Shown in pieces: positions 1 to 10,550 of a stretch of 64,000 nucleotides of DNA. A model generated the notes under the pieces. The model was given only the letters and a program-made list of their open reading frames with translations, searched no databases and was not told the origin of the DNA. The first letter of the stretch is position 1, and the number at the start of each line of letters is the position of its first letter. The stretch is from Ophiura sarsii (taxonomy: Eukaryota > Echinodermata > Ophiuroidea > Amphilepidida > Ophiuridae): the NCBI GenBank assembly GCA_035610835.1, contig CM069447.1:19130043-19194042 (forward strand), written 5' to 3'. Both the position numbers and the translations under genes were made by a program.

Positions 1-365
1 AAAAGTAAATTAAGGGTTATTAATTTAATTTCAAAGCACAAAACCATACTCAGTGTTAAATATTAAAAATAAAAAAGTGTTGTTAAACATTCGATTGTAT
101 AGGACCCCGCAGAATGAACAATTATGAATTCAGCACACCGTAAATCATAATGCTGGTAGCCAGACCCCGTAACCTGATTTTTTTTCTCGAGAGGGAGATG
201 GGGGAATTTGGCAAAAAGGAACCTTTTTGTTAAAGTCAAACCTTTTTGTCAGCAAAAATGCTTAGATACCCCAATGTTGGACCTTCTTGGGGCCGGGGAC
301 TTGAGAGGGAGATTTTGGATCTTCTTGGGGACTTTGGAGTGGGATTTGAGGGGGTTGTCACCCTC
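1..365. repeat. 365-bp perfect direct repeat, copy 1
   Basis: Every base compared is identical to 2951-3315, and identity stops abruptly after the shared CCCTC. The left side runs off the window, so the true length is unknown. It contains a short internal duplication around CTCGAGAGGGAGAT and TTGAGAGGGAGAT. The 95-aa frame inside it is repeated with the DNA and matches no known protein, so it is not called as a gene. Confidence 0.9.
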
Positions 366-1194
366 AATGGAATCTGCTTCGTCATTACCACCAGGGCGTT
401 GCATTCGGCAAGGAAAATTTCAAATAAACTTCAGAGTAATGTTACGCGGGACGGTTGGACAGATCTATTCCTCTGCGCAAAGGTTAGTTTCGTAATTTTT
501 GAAGGTCGATTCTGGGATATCGGTATCTACTCTTGTAATAAAAAAACCCCTAATAATGTAAAGCAGTGTAATGCAAAATTCATCAAAATACACAATAGCC
601 TATGCGTTTGCATATACTGCTTTTAAGGGGCTATATTTAAGAGAATTTAGAAATAGTATTTACACACTACTTGAATCATCTAATTTGCTGAAATTATATT
701 ATTTAAGTTTACAACAATTTAATATCATTTAAAGTCACTGGTTTTGGGTTTCTTATTGTTTCCTCACCCTGCTATATTTAAGAGAATTATTAAAAAGAAA
801 ATTGCAGGAAAACGAATTGGTCGTTTTACATGATTTTTTTTATAATAGATCAATAATTCAGGATACAACTGAAAATAACAACAAAATTACATTATTTCAA
901 ATACAAATCAACGTTTATTATCAAAATCGATACCCACACTTCAAAGGCCGATATCTTAAAACGTCAAAATGCGGAATCAGGAAATGTCAAACAAGCGTAA
1001 CTCATAAACGTAATGTTGTATTACCATATGTTTTGGCATGTATGTAGAGCAGACTTAGACCGAGGGCACTATGAATGCCGATTTGTTAAAATCATGCTCT
1101 AAATTTGAATTATAAGGCAACATTACCTGATTGGCTGGATACCGGTCGCCATGATAGCCATAGAAAACCCGGCTCCGTAGTACCCTGCGTATCA
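366..1194. other. AT-rich spacer, no gene seen
   Basis: No coding, RNA or terminal-repeat signal was recognised here. The 81-126 aa open frames have biased composition and no domain resemblance. Confidence 0.5.
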
Positions 1195-1310
1195 TCACTC
1201 ACTCACTCACTCACTCCGGCGACTTTTGTCGGGCACTAACGATGGCTCTCCAGACACGCCTATCTTCCATGCAGGTCTTTATCTCCATCATTCCATCTTC
1301 GCCAATACTT
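1195..1310 (-). pseudogene. LINE ORF2 C-terminal scrap
   Basis: The minus strand reads a short peptide containing MEDRRVWRAIVSARQKSPE followed by a stop. The pattern of an acidic residue, R-x-W-R and a short basic tail is how many non-LTR retrotransposon ORF2 proteins end. The stop runs into a GAGT tetranucleotide tract. Only about 30 codons remain and no reverse transcriptase is visible, so this is a dead 3' fragment. The LINE clade cannot be assigned. Confidence 0.55.
1196..1216. repeat. (ACTC)n microsatellite
   Basis: About five ACTC units directly abut the LINE 3' scrap. On the LINE strand this is (GAGT)n immediately after the stop, consistent with a simple-repeat LINE tail. Confidence 0.85.
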
Positions 1311-1364
1311 GTGTAATAGCTTAAAACCCAACTTAAATATTGGAATCAATCTGTGTTTCGATTA

Positions 1365-2029
1365 TTAAGGGGGGGGGGGGGGGGGGGGGGGGTAGACCCT
1401 CAGGTATAGCCTCCGTAAAACTGCCGTAACTTCATCATTATTAATTTAATCTATATAAAAGTAGACATTTTTTGCAGAAAAGGGTTCAATGAATCCAACC
1501 ATGATCATGAAATTGACCATTTTGGCGAAAATTATAAAAAACACGTTTTTTGACTCATTTTAGGTTTGAAAAAGATAACTCAAAATATATTTTGTCAAAT
1601 TTGTTCATACTAAGTTTATTATAATTATTCCTTATACAATTCCCTAGGGCGCTTTTTCAGTTTTGTTGTTGAAAATCTGTATTATTTTTGGAATTATTGA
1701 CCAAAAAGTGCCAAAAATGTGATTTTCATGATTTTGGAGGTAAAAAATCACATTTGTTGGCACTTTTTGGTCGATAAAAAAGCACCCTAGGGAATTGTAT
1801 AAGAAATATAATACATTTAGTATGAACAAATTTGACAAAATATATTTTGAGTTATCTTTTCCAAACCTAAAATGGGTCAAAAAACGTGGTCAATTTCATG
1901 ATCATAGTACTGTTGTTCATTGAACCCTTTTCTGCAAAAAAAATGGCTACTTTTATATAGATTAAATGAATAATAAAGGAGTTACAACAGTTTTACGAAG
2001 GCTATGCTGAGGGTCCACACCCCCCTTAA
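1365..2029. mobile_element. TTAA-flanked palindromic miniature element
   Basis: The element is bounded by TTAA on both sides (1365-1368 and 2026-2029). It begins with a run of 24 G and ends with CCCCCC. Its two halves are long diverged inverted copies: the left includes TTTGCAGAAAAGGGTTCAAT, whose complement lies at 1920-1940, and the centre is near 1730-1760. No transposase is present. Insertion at TTAA is typical of piggyBac-like and some other cut-and-paste elements. The minus-strand 78-aa frame inside it is a palindrome shadow. Confidence 0.8.
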
Positions 2030-2950
2030 CACTACATTGCATTTTATTGAACGATATCCACTGGCGAATTGAGTCTTTAGTGTGGGTATAGATCTTAACA
2101 CTTTCCACGCGGCTTTTGTCTGCAGACGACATTCCAACATTTCACAAATTGTTTCAAAAATATCTCAATTATTCTATTTCATTACCATATTTGGAATCGC
2201 CATGAGAAATGTATTAAGTACAAACATGCCTAACTGGTGCAGACATCCTTGAGTTCGATATTGAAAGTTGGGAAAGATTTATGACAAATCTGTGTTGTAT
2301 ATAGCACTTATCAATTGCAGCCCCGCCCCGGGGATAGCGGGGATTAGGGCCGGGACGTACAAATTACCGATGTGACGTCCCGGGTGCGAATTTATTAACC
2401 GTACTCACTCACTGTATAAATGTATTGCTGTACAATGTACATGTGCTATGCACTTTACTCCGTCAGGTATCAAATGTTGTTTACTGTAATAAAGATCGTG
2501 TCCCGGGTACAGTCGTGTACGGTCCCCGGGACATAGTGTACGCCCCGGCTACGCCCGGCCTCAGACAGCCGGGCCAATATAAGCAAATCGTTATCATGTT
2601 ACACGGTTCACTGCGAGCATTTTCATGATTTACCGTTCACTGTTTGTTTCTTATTAAACGTATTAGTTTGTTTCTTTAATCATGTTTGCAGCAGGTTTAT
2701 AGACCCAATATACCTATTGCACATTTAAATAACAAATTACACAGATATTTGGTTAATATGCACTCTGAAGTCACAATATAGTCGGATATAACCCCCTGAT
2801 CAGGCCCGCCCCTTTAATATGCCCCCACCCAATTGAAAACTCTATAGTCTGGATTTTGCGCTCTCATTTTAATCATGGAAATAATACTATTTCCATGTTT
2901 TGATGAAGCATTTATCTTTTGTTCTCCATCCAATTGGAATAAAATTATAT

Positions 2951-3315
2951 AAAAGTAAATTAAGGGTTATTAATTTAATTTCAAAGCACAAAACCATACT
3001 CAGTGTTAAATATTAAAAATAAAAAAGTGTTGTTAAACATTCGATTGTATAGGACCCCGCAGAATGAACAATTATGAATTCAGCACACCGTAAATCATAA
3101 TGCTGGTAGCCAGACCCCGTAACCTGATTTTTTTTCTCGAGAGGGAGATGGGGGAATTTGGCAAAAAGGAACCTTTTTGTTAAAGTCAAACCTTTTTGTC
3201 AGCAAAAATGCTTAGATACCCCAATGTTGGACCTTCTTGGGGCCGGGGACTTGAGAGGGAGATTTTGGATCTTCTTGGGGACTTTGGAGTGGGATTTGAG
3301 GGGGTTGTCACCCTC
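2951..3315. repeat. 365-bp perfect direct repeat, copy 2
   Basis: Identical to 1-365 at an offset of 2950. Left flank (AAAATTATAT) and right flank (CCTGACTTACGG) are unique to this copy, so the left boundary of the family may lie exactly here or the first copy may simply be cut by the window edge. Confidence 0.9.
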
Positions 3316-3524
3316 CCTGACTTACGGGCCTTCAGAAGGTGTTGCCTATCTGTCCGGGCCCTACATACATTTTTTTAGGCGAAAGCACTATATGGTATTA
3401 AAAAAAGTACTAAGATACCAAGATATACCATAGTGAAAATCCAGGCATTGATCAATCGCGATGACTACTAAGTTTAATATAGTCATGATAGTAGTGCATG
3501 TCTGTATAGTCTCTATGCCCCGGT

Positions 3525-3830
3525 GTGGATGATATGTACACTTTTGGTACCTTAGCGTACGTCACCGCTATGTAGGTGTACACCCCGGCTACACCCCGGG
3601 GTGTACATTTGTGTACCCTAGCGTACGCCCCCGCTACAATGCCCGGCCATGCCCTGGCCTATTTTTTCAGTGATGTACGTCCCCGCTACGCCCCGGCTAC
3701 ACGCCCTGGCAAGCGGGGGCACGTTTTGTACGTTTTGGGTACACGCCCCGCATAACCGGGCAACGTTTGTTGTACGTTTGCGTACGGTCCCCGCATGGTC
3801 CCTGCATGGTCCCCGCCATGCCAGACTGCA
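3525..3830. repeat. GC-rich degenerate tandem repeat (GTACGCCCCGGCTAC-like)
   Basis: Words such as GTACRCCCC, GGCTACRCCCCGG and GGTCCCCGCATGGTCC recur throughout. The same composition appears at 2318-2580, the other sub-terminal side of the nested element. Confidence 0.65.
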
Positions 3831-3918
3831 ATAGATAAGTGCATAAATAAATGGTCAAACTATATAATAGCCGTGTGGAAAGTGTTAAATAACATTTTGG
3901 GAAATCAAATCGTTTCAG

Positions 3919-4101
3919 ATCTCTAGTATAATGGGATTCACTTGGATATTTGGCTACGTGGCCGGCACCGTGAACATCGACGCGTTGTGGTATGTGTTCG
4001 TCATCGCGAATTCTCTACAAGGCGTCTTTATTTTTTTGTCGTTTGGATTTAATGATCGTGTCAGAGGGATGGTAAGGTCGGCTTTGCAAAATCGTAAATG
4101 A
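3919..4101 (+). CDS. Adhesion-type GPCR, terminal exon (TM6 end/TM7 and tail)
   Basis: The exon follows a TTTCAG acceptor (AG at 3917-3918), starts in phase 0 and encodes 60 residues before TGA at 4099-4101. The peptide contains MGFTWIFGY, then VFVIANSLQGVFIFLSFGF, then a basic tail ending SALQNRK. The G-x-T-W-x-F-G motif at the end of TM6 and the N-S-x-Q-G-x-F-I-F motif of TM7 are hallmarks of the adhesion/secretin-like (family B) receptor 7TM domain, and NSLQG is particularly typical of adhesion receptors. The product would be a plasma-membrane receptor coupling to G proteins. The rest of the 7TM domain and the ectodomain must lie upstream: no earlier exon was recognised between 1 and 3900, which is full of repeats. 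The very short cytoplasmic tail could be genuine or reflect alternative terminal exons. Family assignment is strong, the ligand and subfamily are unknown, and a recent pseudogene cannot be excluded from one exon. Confidence 0.82.
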   Translation: MSSIMGFTWIFGYVAGTVNIDALWYVFVIANSLQGVFIFLSFGFNDRVRGMVRSALQNRK

Positions 4102-4884
4102 GTGCACGTGACAAGTTGCACTAATTCTTCCAGACGACCAACAACTACGGATGGGATGATATGTTGATAGAAAGAGAGGAGAACACCTACACTTTACGCA
4201 AGAAGAGTACCAAATGTAGAATAAAATACATTTGAAAATACTCGTGAGAAATCATTTACAAGATGATATATAATCTATAGAATATGCAACTCTATCGTTT
4301 GTGATTATGACAAATTACATATGGCGAATTTGGAGGGGTTTCCTCTACGTTTTCACCAAGTTACAAGATTTCAAAGAAATGAATGATTTGTGCTTATCTA
4401 CATGGTGGAACGGAAATGTATTGCAGCCTGCAGGACATAAGACTGCCTCTTTGGCAAAACCACGTAAAACGCACAATCACAATGGCGTAGCACTTAGTTG
4501 AAGATTATTCTATGTATTAATGGATGTTATGGGTATTTGATCTAATCTAATGTAATCTAATATAATGTAATCAAATATATTGTAATCTATAATGTCATTA
4601 AAATCACATCACTTTATTAGCATTATCTAACAACACATACACTATCGATACACAATAAAGAAAACACGTGTAAATCCCAGATAAGTGAAAGAACGCTGGG
4701 ATAATGGGGAACATATGAACACAACAATGAAAAAACCCTAATTGAAATAGATATCCGTATTAAAGGGACCTGCCCTGCAGTAAAACATTATTATTGCACG
4801 TTGAGAGTTGGATAATTGTCCCACGTGGGTTCCTTTTGAGCATGAACAATCAAGAACGTTGATATAATAGACAATTTGGTAATG
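4102..4884 (+). other. Presumed 3' UTR and intergenic DNA after the GPCR exon
   Basis: A canonical AATAAA lies at 4220-4225, about 120 bp after the stop codon, and is a plausible polyadenylation signal. Beyond it are short TAATCTAATGTAATCTAA-type repeats (about 4535-4590) and AT-rich sequence with no further coding signal. Confidence 0.5.
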
Positions 4885-5336
4885 TTGTCCCGGATTCTTT
4901 TTTAGTTAGTAGGGTTATTGCACAGTTTTAGTACATATTCAAGGGTACCAAGATTGTGTTGGGATATGTAACCAAACCACGGCTCACACTCAAAATCATT
5001 TCTTTGTATATCAGCAATAGCGGCGTATTCGTCTGATTTCCTTTTGTGGGCTTTGTCAAGATGACAACCTGTTTGCGTGAATTCTCACAGAACACGCAGA
5101 GATCGGGGTTGGTGACAGTGCAAACCGATGGAATGCTGGAGCCCCTTCTTTTTTTAATTCTGGGAGGTCACAGAAAATGTGAGGGTCATTTGGAAGCCGG
5201 TCATCATCGAACTACATGTAGTGCAGATTGTTATTGTGGCGCCACGTAAATCTGCCCAGGTCAAGACTGAACAATGATTAAGAATGTGGTGGAGGGTAGC
5301 CCTGTCCTTGCAAATATTGCATTTGTCGTTTATTGG
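4885..5336 (-). pseudogene. LINE ORF2 C-terminal region, frameshifted
   Basis: Reading the minus strand, the segment gives CNICKDRATLHHILNHC, then in another frame GRFTWRHNNNLHY, then a DLPE-like stretch, and finally AHKRKSDEYAAIADIQRNDF. This order (C-x2-C-x-H-C-type knuckle, W-R-H-(D/N) box, then a conserved A-H-x-x-K-x-x-K/E-Y segment) is characteristic of the region after the reverse transcriptase in a large group of aquatic non-LTR retrotransposons. At least two frame changes and an in-frame stop mark it as dead. The reverse transcriptase itself would lie toward higher coordinates but is replaced there by a pentanucleotide tract. Confidence 0.7.
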
Positions 5337-5389
5337 ACTTACTCCAACGTGGTAAACATTAATACTAATATAAATAGTGTAATACAATG

Positions 5390-5530
5390 CAAACGCAACG
5401 GCAATGCAACGCAATGCAATGCAACGCAACGTAACGCGATGCGACGCGACTGAAAGCAACGCAACGCAACGCAACACAACTCAACGCAACGCAACTCAAC
5501 GCAATGCAACGCAATGAAACGCAATGCATA
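5390..5530. repeat. GCAAC/GCAAT pentanucleotide minisatellite
   Basis: About 28 imperfect five-base units (GCAAC, GCAAT, TCAAC, GTAAC) lie end to end. The minus-strand frames rich in Cys, Val, Ala and Leu that cross it are artefacts of the five-base periodicity. Confidence 0.9.
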
Positions 5531-5699
5531 CGTATTTATGGTTTTGAGAGAAATTAGACAAATCAATTGTGAGCATGTCAACATTTGCGCATGTGAATTG
5601 AAATGTATTTGACTAATTTACACAGAACACTATACAAACAAAATTCACCAATTTGTGCACACTTTTATCCCTTTAATAACGAATAAAACATTTTATCAA

Positions 5700-6085
5700 G
5701 TTTGCTAATACCCGCAGTAAAATCTGCGAACTCGTTTATAAAATTGTGCCAAAAAAGTGACAAAAATTGTCAAATATGCTTTTTGGTTAAAAGGGAAAAA
5801 AATATAAAAGTGTATGTTAAAGAAAACAATTCCTAGAGAAGTGTTTATAGATGATTTAGGTGAATTTTCAGCATTATTTACCAAAAACTCATTTTACTAC
5901 GTTTGCAGCAAATGTTGAGCAAAGAATGATCAACAATTTAACAAATCATAATTTTTAGTGACATTTGATACCAAAAATGGATTTTCCGACTCATTTCCTT
6001 TCTAAAAATATTTACTTTTGACATACATCACTTTAATAGTTCAAAAGTTACAGCGCTTGATAAATGTCATGTTTTGGGGTGTACA
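5700..6085. repeat. Dispersed AT-rich repeat ending GTACAGCCCCCC
   Basis: The stretch GACTCATTT ... GTTCAAAAGTTACAGCGCTTGATAAATGT resembles 42970-43090 and 45555-45630, which share TAAAAGTTACAGTGCTTG. It ends in a short C run, as does the palindrome at 2029. The family and boundaries are not resolved. Confidence 0.5.
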
Positions 6086-7498
6086 GCCCCCCTTCTGAAG
6101 GCCCAATTGTAGATATCGATTGCTTGTCTATTCAGTCACTTACATTCTATGTGCAGTCAGATACCAAGCGTGGAAAAACGTCTCCATTTGTTCACCCGGA
6201 TCCTCCCGTGTAACGAGATTTCAAGAAAAAGAAGGTATTAAACTTCATAAAAATATATTTATTTGTATCAAGTTCAGAAATCAGTGTACTATAAAAGTAT
6301 AGGTAAAATCATGTTTTTTACGTTTTTTCACTAATTTTCATGTATTTCCTATTCATATTGATGTTTTTGTCTAATTTTCAAGTTTTCATATTGCCAGACC
6401 TTTACTTCATAATATTAAAATTATGAGACTTGTGCTATATGACTGATTTAAACTATGGCCTAATCACTGACTTGTCTTTTCGGGAGGTTTATGGCCTGTT
6501 GCACTGTAGCTGTTTTAAAAATCTCTAATCGTATGCATTTCTTTATTTTTGAGAAGGTTTGAAAATGAAGTTACATACGCATTTGTACGTAAACAAAAGT
6601 AGTTTAGATATCTTGCTTGTTTCTAGTATTTTGTATCATCCACAAACCAAGCTCGATATAATAGAGATCGCAGCGACCACTATCAGTTTGTTTCGGTTGT
6701 TTTTATTGTTAGCTGGTTATCACATTCATTATAATCATTTTTTTTGAGCATTTTGGAGTTTAGCCTAGAAGGTAGACGGCAGCACTTTGAGGAAAAAATA
6801 GATTCGGTGTTTTAAACGTCTCCTATATCTTGCCATATCTTTACTGCTCACCGCATTTCCTTTGTTTAAAATCGACCTACCTGTACGCTAGTATGGGATT
6901 TTGGCCCGATAACATGGTCCAGGACCATTACAGTTAAGAATTTGACACGCTATATATTTATAAATCAAACAAACCCGGGGGAGTAGTGCGAGGGGGAGGC
7001 TGGAAACTCCAAACTGGATATCGTACTATAGCGTTATGCTATCTACAGAACAAAGTGCAATGTACATTTATCATAACTTTATTCCGTTTATGTTATCGGT
7101 CCAAAACCTCACAAAATCTACCGGTACACACGAACCATAACGCCTACAGAATAATCCATTGGTACACCTGCTCAGAGCGCTAATGTCTTACATACCATCG
7201 CGTTTCATCACCATTTTGTAAATGTCCAACTTAAACAATTATGCATATTTCTGCCAAAATTCTTAGTCTTAAAATAACATCACTATCTGCCTTATTTATT
7301 CCTCTGTCTAAACATGATCTAATTCATATGATTTAAAAAACGAATAATATGGGTGTAAGCTTAACGTAAAAAGGACATTAGTTCGGCGATAAGTCAGTCG
7401 TGCACACATTCACTATTTCTGTCTATTGTTGTACTTTTCATCTCAAAACCGCTGGAAAGCGAGAAAACTAACATATTATGGAAAAATCACTAAGTAGT
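6086..7498. other. Unannotated AT-rich sequence
   Basis: No exon, RNA or inverted-repeat element was recognised. Open frames of 60-65 codons at 6120, 6559 and 6986 have no domain resemblance. Confidence 0.5.
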
Positions 7499-8110
7499 GG
7501 GCCATATCCAAAAGTATGTCAACTGCAAGAGACATACTTTTCATTTTTGATTGTCAGATTGTTCCAGTTAGGAATTTTAACCAGCTCAAGTATGTCATTT
7601 AAATAAGCACCCATTGTACTTCAACTGCAAACCAAAGAAACCCAATCATGATGGAGTAAGTTGCCGAAGAAACACATTTTTGTGTGCGAGGGACGGAATT
7701 TTTCTGTAATCTTGCGAGGGACGGAATTTTACACTTTTAATGGTCTGCTTTCCCAGTTACATTGATTAGACAAATTAATGATATTAGTTGAACAAGTAAC
7801 CAATACACTTCAACAACAAAGACAAACAAAATAACTAGGATGAATTGTGTTCCTGTAGCAACACATTATTTAAAATGTGGGGGACGGAATGTATTCATGT
7901 AGTCAATTCCGTCCCTCGCATAGACAAAATGTGTTGCTATGGAAATTTGCTTAACCATGGCTATGTTTTTTTCTTGCATGTTGTAGTGTATTGGTAGATC
8001 ATTCAAATAATATACTTAAGGTATCTAATTTCCTAACTGGGATATCAGGATAATTAAAAATGTCACTCAAATTCCGTCCCTCGCAAATACGGCGGTTTTG
8101 GATATGGCCC
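7499..8110. mobile_element. 612-bp inverted-repeat element with internal motif array
   Basis: Ends are GGGCCATATCCAAAA (7499) and its complement TTTTGGATATGGCCC (to 8110). Inside, GCGAGGGACGGAATTT recurs: direct copies near 7686, 7713 and 7881, inverted copies near 7905 and 8070. Just inside the left end is a perfect 11-bp hairpin AAAAGTATGTC/GACATACTTTT (7510-7541). No coding capacity is seen. The target duplication is unclear. Confidence 0.65.
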
Positions 8111-8419
8111 TATTATAAAAACAATTGGCATCTCACAGATACTGTACAATGCATCGCGTGTCATAGTACCTGATTACGTTATTAAAGAAGTAAATATAAT
8201 TCTGTATAAATTTGTATGGGAGTCCGTAAGGAAAAAGTAAAGCGACGCACTACAACACAATGTATGGATAATGGAGGTCTACAAATGACTGATATTGAAT
8301 GTCAGATAGATGCTCTAAGAATCAAATGGGTATCACGAATGTTAGACACAAATAATACTGGAATTTGGAATAAGATTGTGAAATATCTACTAGAGCCAAT
8401 TGGGGCCTATCCTTGTTGC

Positions 8420-9230
8420 TCAAACTTAATTGTAAAAGTAATCCACCATCATTTTATAAAGACGTCCTGAAAGCATGGTATGTTCGGTTGGAAAAGAAAG
8501 ATGAAGACGGTTCTATTCATAAGAACGATATTATATGGGGAAATAACAATGTTAGGTATAAAGGCCAAATGCTGTATTATACAAAATGGATAAATGCTGG
8601 TATTTGATGTAAAAAGCATTTATGTAAATGGCAACTAAGTGACTCAGACACGTAATGTATGCAATTGTTTAGATAATTATGATCACTTTTTTTGTAAAAT
8701 GCAATTATATCAAATTTTCCAAACTTAATTGTAAATGTGTTTAAACAAAATCCGCCTTCATTTTATAAAGACGTTCTGAAAGCATGATATGTTCTGCGGT
8801 GAAAAAAAGATGAAGACGGTGCTTTTCATAAGAACGATATTATTATGGGGAAATAACAATGTTAGGTATAAAGGCCAAATGCTGTATTATAATGGATAAA
8901 TGCAGGTATTTGCTCTAAAAAGAATTTATGTAAATGGCAACTAAGTGACTCAGACACATGTAATGTATGCAATTGTTTAGATAATTATGATCACTTTTTT
9001 TTGTAAAATGCAATTATATCAAATTTTCCAAACTTAATTGTAAATGTGTTTAAAACAAAATCCGCCTTCATTTTATAAAGATGTTCTGAATCATGATATG
9101 TTCTGCAAGGGAAAAAAGATGAAGACGGTGCTGTTCATAAGAACGATATTATATGGGGAAATAACAATATGAGGTATAAAGACCAAATGCTGTATTATAC
9201 AAAATGGATAAATGCTGGTATTATACACGT
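8420..9230 (+). repeat. Triplicated ~305-bp segment inside the LINE
   Basis: Three consecutive copies start AAACTTAATTGTAAA (about 8422, 8724 and 9030) and pass through ATTTTATAAAGACGT and AACGATATTATATGGGG. The first two copies end with the knuckle segment (TATGTAAATGGCAACTAAGT), which normally lies about 0.9 kb downstream, at 10135. The duplication therefore also removed intervening LINE sequence. Confidence 0.85.
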
Positions 9231-9461
9231 CCTTGATATTGTAACTGAAGACAGGTTTATTAATTTGACTGAACTGTCAAGAAAAGTAAAATGTCTAACA
9301 AATATATTTAAGCTGCACACGCTTATGTCTGCAATTCAAATAAAATGGAAACACGAAGTAAAAAAGAACAATTTGTGTTCACAAGAGAAACAAAGTTGTA
9401 CATATTTTAATGTTAAGAATAAGGTCAAAACCATTAGTATTTTACAGACTAAAGATAATTA

Positions 9462-9947
9462 TACACTCGTCCAAAGAAGTTCCTTGCCACTCATTGAAGT
9501 TCAAATATTGAAGTTCAAATATTGAAGTTCAAATATTGAAGTTCAAATATTTCACATAAATATTTAATATAAATTAAACAATTGCATGTCAAAATAAGCA
9601 GACAATAATTCTCTATCATGTCTGTATGGAATTAAGATGTACGCATTCATGCATGGCTGAGCACATTCATTAAGCAATGGTATAAAGGTTCATATTGTGT
9701 TCAATCATTCACATTAACATTTGAATGGAGGGAGTATCCAATTTTTTGCAATCTTCTTCCACAGACCTTGCCATTGTCAAGTGAATGGGATCTGCCATGC
9801 ATGAGTGATCATGTCTAAATTCCATGTTAAGCTGTTAGAGGATTACTTTCTGCTTATTTTGATATACAATTGTATATATTCTATTAAATATTAATTTGAA
9901 ATATTTGGACTTTACTAAGTGGCAATGAACTTCTTTGGACGAGTGTA
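9462..9947. mobile_element. TA-flanked miniature element inserted in the LINE
   Basis: Ends TACACTCGTCCAAAGAAGTT and its complement (to 9947) are bordered by TA on both sides (9460-9461, 9948-9949). The arms extend more than 100 bp with divergence. The left arm contains four tandem TTGAAGTTCAAATA units (about 9500-9550). TA duplication suggests a Tc1/mariner-type non-autonomous element. The 118-aa frame at 9169 runs from the LINE into this element and is not a gene. Confidence 0.8.
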
Positions 9948-10550
9948 TATAAAATGTTAAATACTCACTCAGAATTGCCTCTTGTATATAGTATTGGGGA
10001 AAACAAAATATCAATAGAAATTATTGGAGTAACATATTTTCTTTCAAAATTAGAAACAGAATAGTTTGTTTTTACTCAATATAATTTTGTTTTCAATATA
10101 ATCTCATCAACAATCTTATTTGCTGTAAAAAGAATTTATGTAAATGGCAACTAAGTGACTCAGACACATGTAATGTATGCAATTGTTCAGATAATTATGA
10201 TCACTTTTTGTCAAATGCAATTATACCAAAAGTTTCTGGAATTAAATTGTCCAAATATATGCGATTCTTGATGAAGGAATACGATTTTGATATATCTTTG
10301 GAAAAATCATATGCGGCTGGAACATCCGTAATTCTATATTTAATTTTACAAATATTGTAATTGAACTAGCATCTTATGCCGTATATAAATCAAGAATCAT
10401 TTATATTATGATACAAATAAAACAACACCTATTTCAATTCTGTTATTGGAAATTAAGAAGATTGACGAAATTATTGCATTTTCGAAAAGAAAGGTATTAA
10501 TAGAACAGCAAGGGTTAGAACATTGCAAATAATACTGGAATATAAAATAA

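Larger units (their letters stand above)
2304..3842. mobile_element. GC-tailed element nested in the TTAA element
   Basis: Inverted ends GCACTTATCAATTGCAG (left) and its near-complement at 3824-3842 flank about 1.54 kb. Both sub-terminal zones are rich in CCCCGG/GTACG words, unlike the AT-rich surroundings. ATA adjoins both ends and may be a target duplication. The interior holds copy 2 of the 365-bp repeat and no recognisable transposase. Confidence 0.5.
2095..3888. mobile_element. TTAA miniature element (CACTTTCCACGCGGC ends), interrupted
   Basis: The left end (TTAACACTTTCCACGCGGC) is at 2095 and the complementary right end (GCCGTGTGGAAAGTGTTAA) is at 3885-3888. The internal GTCTGCAGAC and the line 'TTTGGAATC.CCATGAGAAATG' match related copies at 18186, 21904 and 32501, which are only about 220-240 bp long. 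This copy is stretched to 1.8 kb by a second element inserted at 2304-3842. Confidence 0.75.
8111..10550 (+). pseudogene. L1/Tx1-like LINE ORF2, C-terminal half, broken
   Basis: Conceptual reading begins with ISQILYNASRVIVPDYVI, then ILYKFVWES, shifts frame near 8218, and continues KVKRRTTTQ..NGGLQMTDIECQIDALRIKW. Later pieces give DIIWGNNNVRYKGQMLYYTKW and NAGI..VLDIVTEDRF. Near 10120-10200 a knuckle-like KWQLSDSDTCNVCNCSDNYD..F appears, and the tail near 10370-10520 reads as the usual Lys/Ile-rich LINE end. This order is that of the L1/Tx1 superfamily downstream of the reverse transcriptase catalytic core. Frameshifts, stops, an internal triplication and a nested miniature element (9462-9947) make it non-functional. 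It is truncated at the left, where it abuts the 7499-8110 element. Confidence 0.75.
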
